This document shows, piece by piece, positions 62,831 to 64,000 of a stretch of DNA of 64,000 nucleotides. The notes beneath the pieces are model-generated. The model was not told where the DNA came from. It made no database searches and worked only from the letters and a program-made list of their open reading frames with translations. Numbering within the stretch: position 1 is the stretch's first letter; each line of letters starts with the position of its first letter. The position numbers were made by a program, and so were the translations under genes. The stretch is from Pseudochelatococcus sp050946405. GTDB lineage: Bacteria; Pseudomonadota; Alphaproteobacteria; Rhizobiales; Beijerinckiaceae. Location: contig NZ_JBMNUS010000002.1 in NCBI RefSeq assembly GCF_050946405.1, positions 62,001-126,000 of the forward strand. The letters are read 5' to 3'.

Positions 62831-64000
62831 TGGCCGCCATATCCGCCAGTCCGCAGATGGAAAATCCCGCGGCCGTCGTGCCGGATATCCCGGCTGTCGG
62901 CGCGCGCGGGCTGCTGCGCTTTCTCACGTGCGGCTCCGTCGATGACGGAAAGTCCACCCTGATCGGCCGGATGCTCTATGAAACGCGCGCGGTCTATGAT
63001 GACCAGTTCACGGCGCTGACGGACGATTCGCGGCGGGTCGGCACCACGGGAGGCGACATCGATTTCGCCTTGCTCGTGGATGGTCTTGAGGCCGAGCGGG
63101 AGCAGGGCATCACCATCGATGTCGCCTATCGCTATTTCTCCACGCCGCGCCGGTCGTTCATCGTTGCCGACACGCCCGGCCACGAGCAATATACGCGCAA
63201 CATGGCGACGGGTGCGTCGAATGCCGATCTGGCCATCCTGCTGATCGATGCCCGCAAGGGGTTGCTGACCCAGACGCGCCGTCACAGCGTCATTGTCTCG
63301 TTGCTCGGCATTCGCCACGTCGTGTTGGCGATCAACAAGATCGATCTCGTGGGCTATGACGAGGCACGTTTCAACGCGATCGTGGCCGACTATCATGCCT
63401 TCGCCGAAAAGCTCGGGTTCGTCGGTATCGAGGCCATACCGCTGTCCGCGCGCTTCGGCGACAACATCTCCGTGCGCAGCGATGCGACGCCCTGGTACGA
63501 GGGGCCGACGCTGCTCGGCCATCTCGAAACCGTCGACGCCGCCCGGGACAGGGGAGACGATCCGTTCCGGTTTCCCGTGCAATGGGTGAACCGGCCCGAT
63601 CTGGATTTTCGGGGCTTCTCCGGCACCGTGGCCGGCGGGTGCATCGGCCTGGGCGACGAGGTCGTCGCCGCCGTCTCGGGTAAAGCGAGCACGATTGCGC
63701 GCATCGTCACCCAGAGCGGCGATTTGACGGAAGCGAGGGCGGGGGAAGCCGTTACCCTCGTGCTCGCCGACGAGATCGATGCGCCGCGCGGCGAGGTGCT
63801 CGCGGCGCCCAGACGGCGCCCGCTGGTCGCGACGCGCTTTGCGGCGCGTCTTGTCTGGATGGCGGACGAGATGCTGGTGCCGGGGCGCTCCTACAACCTC
63901 AAGCTCGGCACGCGGGTGGTGCCGGCCACAGTGCGCGCCATACGCCATTTCCTCGATGTCGAGACGCTGGCGGAGGTGCCGGTCGTGTCGCTCGGCCTCA
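62830..64000 (+). CDS. cysN: Sulfate adenylyltransferase subunit 1 (CysN or CysNC), 3' end outside window
   Basis: This is a partial gene; 390 residues are visible. It is an EF-Tu-like GTPase with G1 CGSVDDGKST, G2 region EREQGITIDVAYRYF, G3 DTPGHEQYTRNM and G4 NKIDL, followed by the beta-barrel domains. It drives the energetically unfavourable APS synthesis by CysD through GTP hydrolysis. Whether an APS kinase (CysC) domain is fused at the C-terminus, as in many rhizobia, lies beyond base 64000. Confidence 0.95.
   Translation, partial: MAAISASPQMENPAAVVPDIPAVGARGLLRFLTCGSVDDGKSTLIGRMLYETRAVYDDQFTALTDDSRRVGTTGGDIDFALLVDGLEAEREQGITIDVAYRYFSTPRRSFIVADTPGHEQYTRNMATGASNADLAILLIDARKGLLTQTRRHSVIVSLLGIRHVVLAINKIDLVGYDEARFNAIVADYHAFAEKLGFVGIEAIPLSARFGDNISVRSDATPWYEGPTLLGHLETVDAARDRGDDPFRFPVQWVNRPDLDFRGFSGTVAGGCIGLGDEVVAAVSGKASTIARIVTQSGDLTEARAGEAVTLVLADEIDAPRGEVLAAPRRRPLVATRFAARLVWMADEMLVPGRSYNLKLGTRVVPATVRAIRHFLDVETLAEVPVVSLGL

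Overview
The window is about 64 kb of GC-rich (roughly two-thirds G+C) chromosomal DNA. It is densely packed with operons and shows no IS element, prophage or CRISPR. Several features point to an alphaproteobacterium, most likely of the order Hyphomicrobiales (Rhizobiales): a DUF1013/TrcR-type protein, a SAM-II riboswitch, the suf gene order with two cysteine desulfurases plus DUF59 and HesB proteins, and the DUF2849 and DUF934 genes inside the cys operon. The genus cannot be named from this sequence alone.

Left third (1-33 kb): branched-chain amino acid and acyl-CoA catabolism. After a partial AraC regulator, trcR and yebC come mmsA-mmsB-echA (valine end-pathway) with a divergent LysR regulator. 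Next is an AraC regulator divergent from a five-gene operon (acyl-CoA ligase, SDR dehydrogenase, thiolase, acyl-CoA dehydrogenase, family III racemase) that fits beta-oxidation of a 2-methyl-branched acid. A seven-gene minus-strand LIV-type ABC transporter operon follows; it carries two acyl-CoA ligases and sits below a Crp/Fnr-type regulator. After it come an isochorismatase-like hydrolase and the complete leucine/isovalerate operon (ivd-mccB-liuC-mccA-hmgL) with its own divergent AraC regulator.

Middle (33-48 kb): the ugpBAEC glycerol-3-phosphate uptake operon lies behind a Pho-box-like array. It is followed by a tRNA-Leu(UAA) gene interrupted by a 224-nt group I intron, a slightly lower-GC multispanning membrane protein of unknown role, an alpha/beta hydrolase, and the suf iron-sulfur assembly operon (desulfurase-sufBCDS-sufT-sufA).

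Right third (48-64 kb): a DUF1223 periplasmic protein and a lipid A-type acyltransferase come first. Then a SAM-II riboswitch precedes two small ORFs and the methionine importer genes metN-metI (no metQ here). The complete assimilatory sulfate route follows: sbp-cysT-cysW-cysA for uptake, and cysG-DUF2849-cysI-cysH-DUF934-cysD-cysN for reduction, the last gene running off the window. Sulfur supply (cys), Fe-S assembly (suf) and methionine uptake (SAM-II/metNI) are thus neighbours.

The least expected items are the group I intron in tRNA-Leu(UAA), the SAM-II riboswitch leading into a 54-codon ORF, an 11-bp perfect AT-rich inverted repeat over the cysG promoter, a set of short 13-16 bp tandem arrays at gene borders, and strong hairpins directly after the binding-protein gene in all three ABC operons that contain one.
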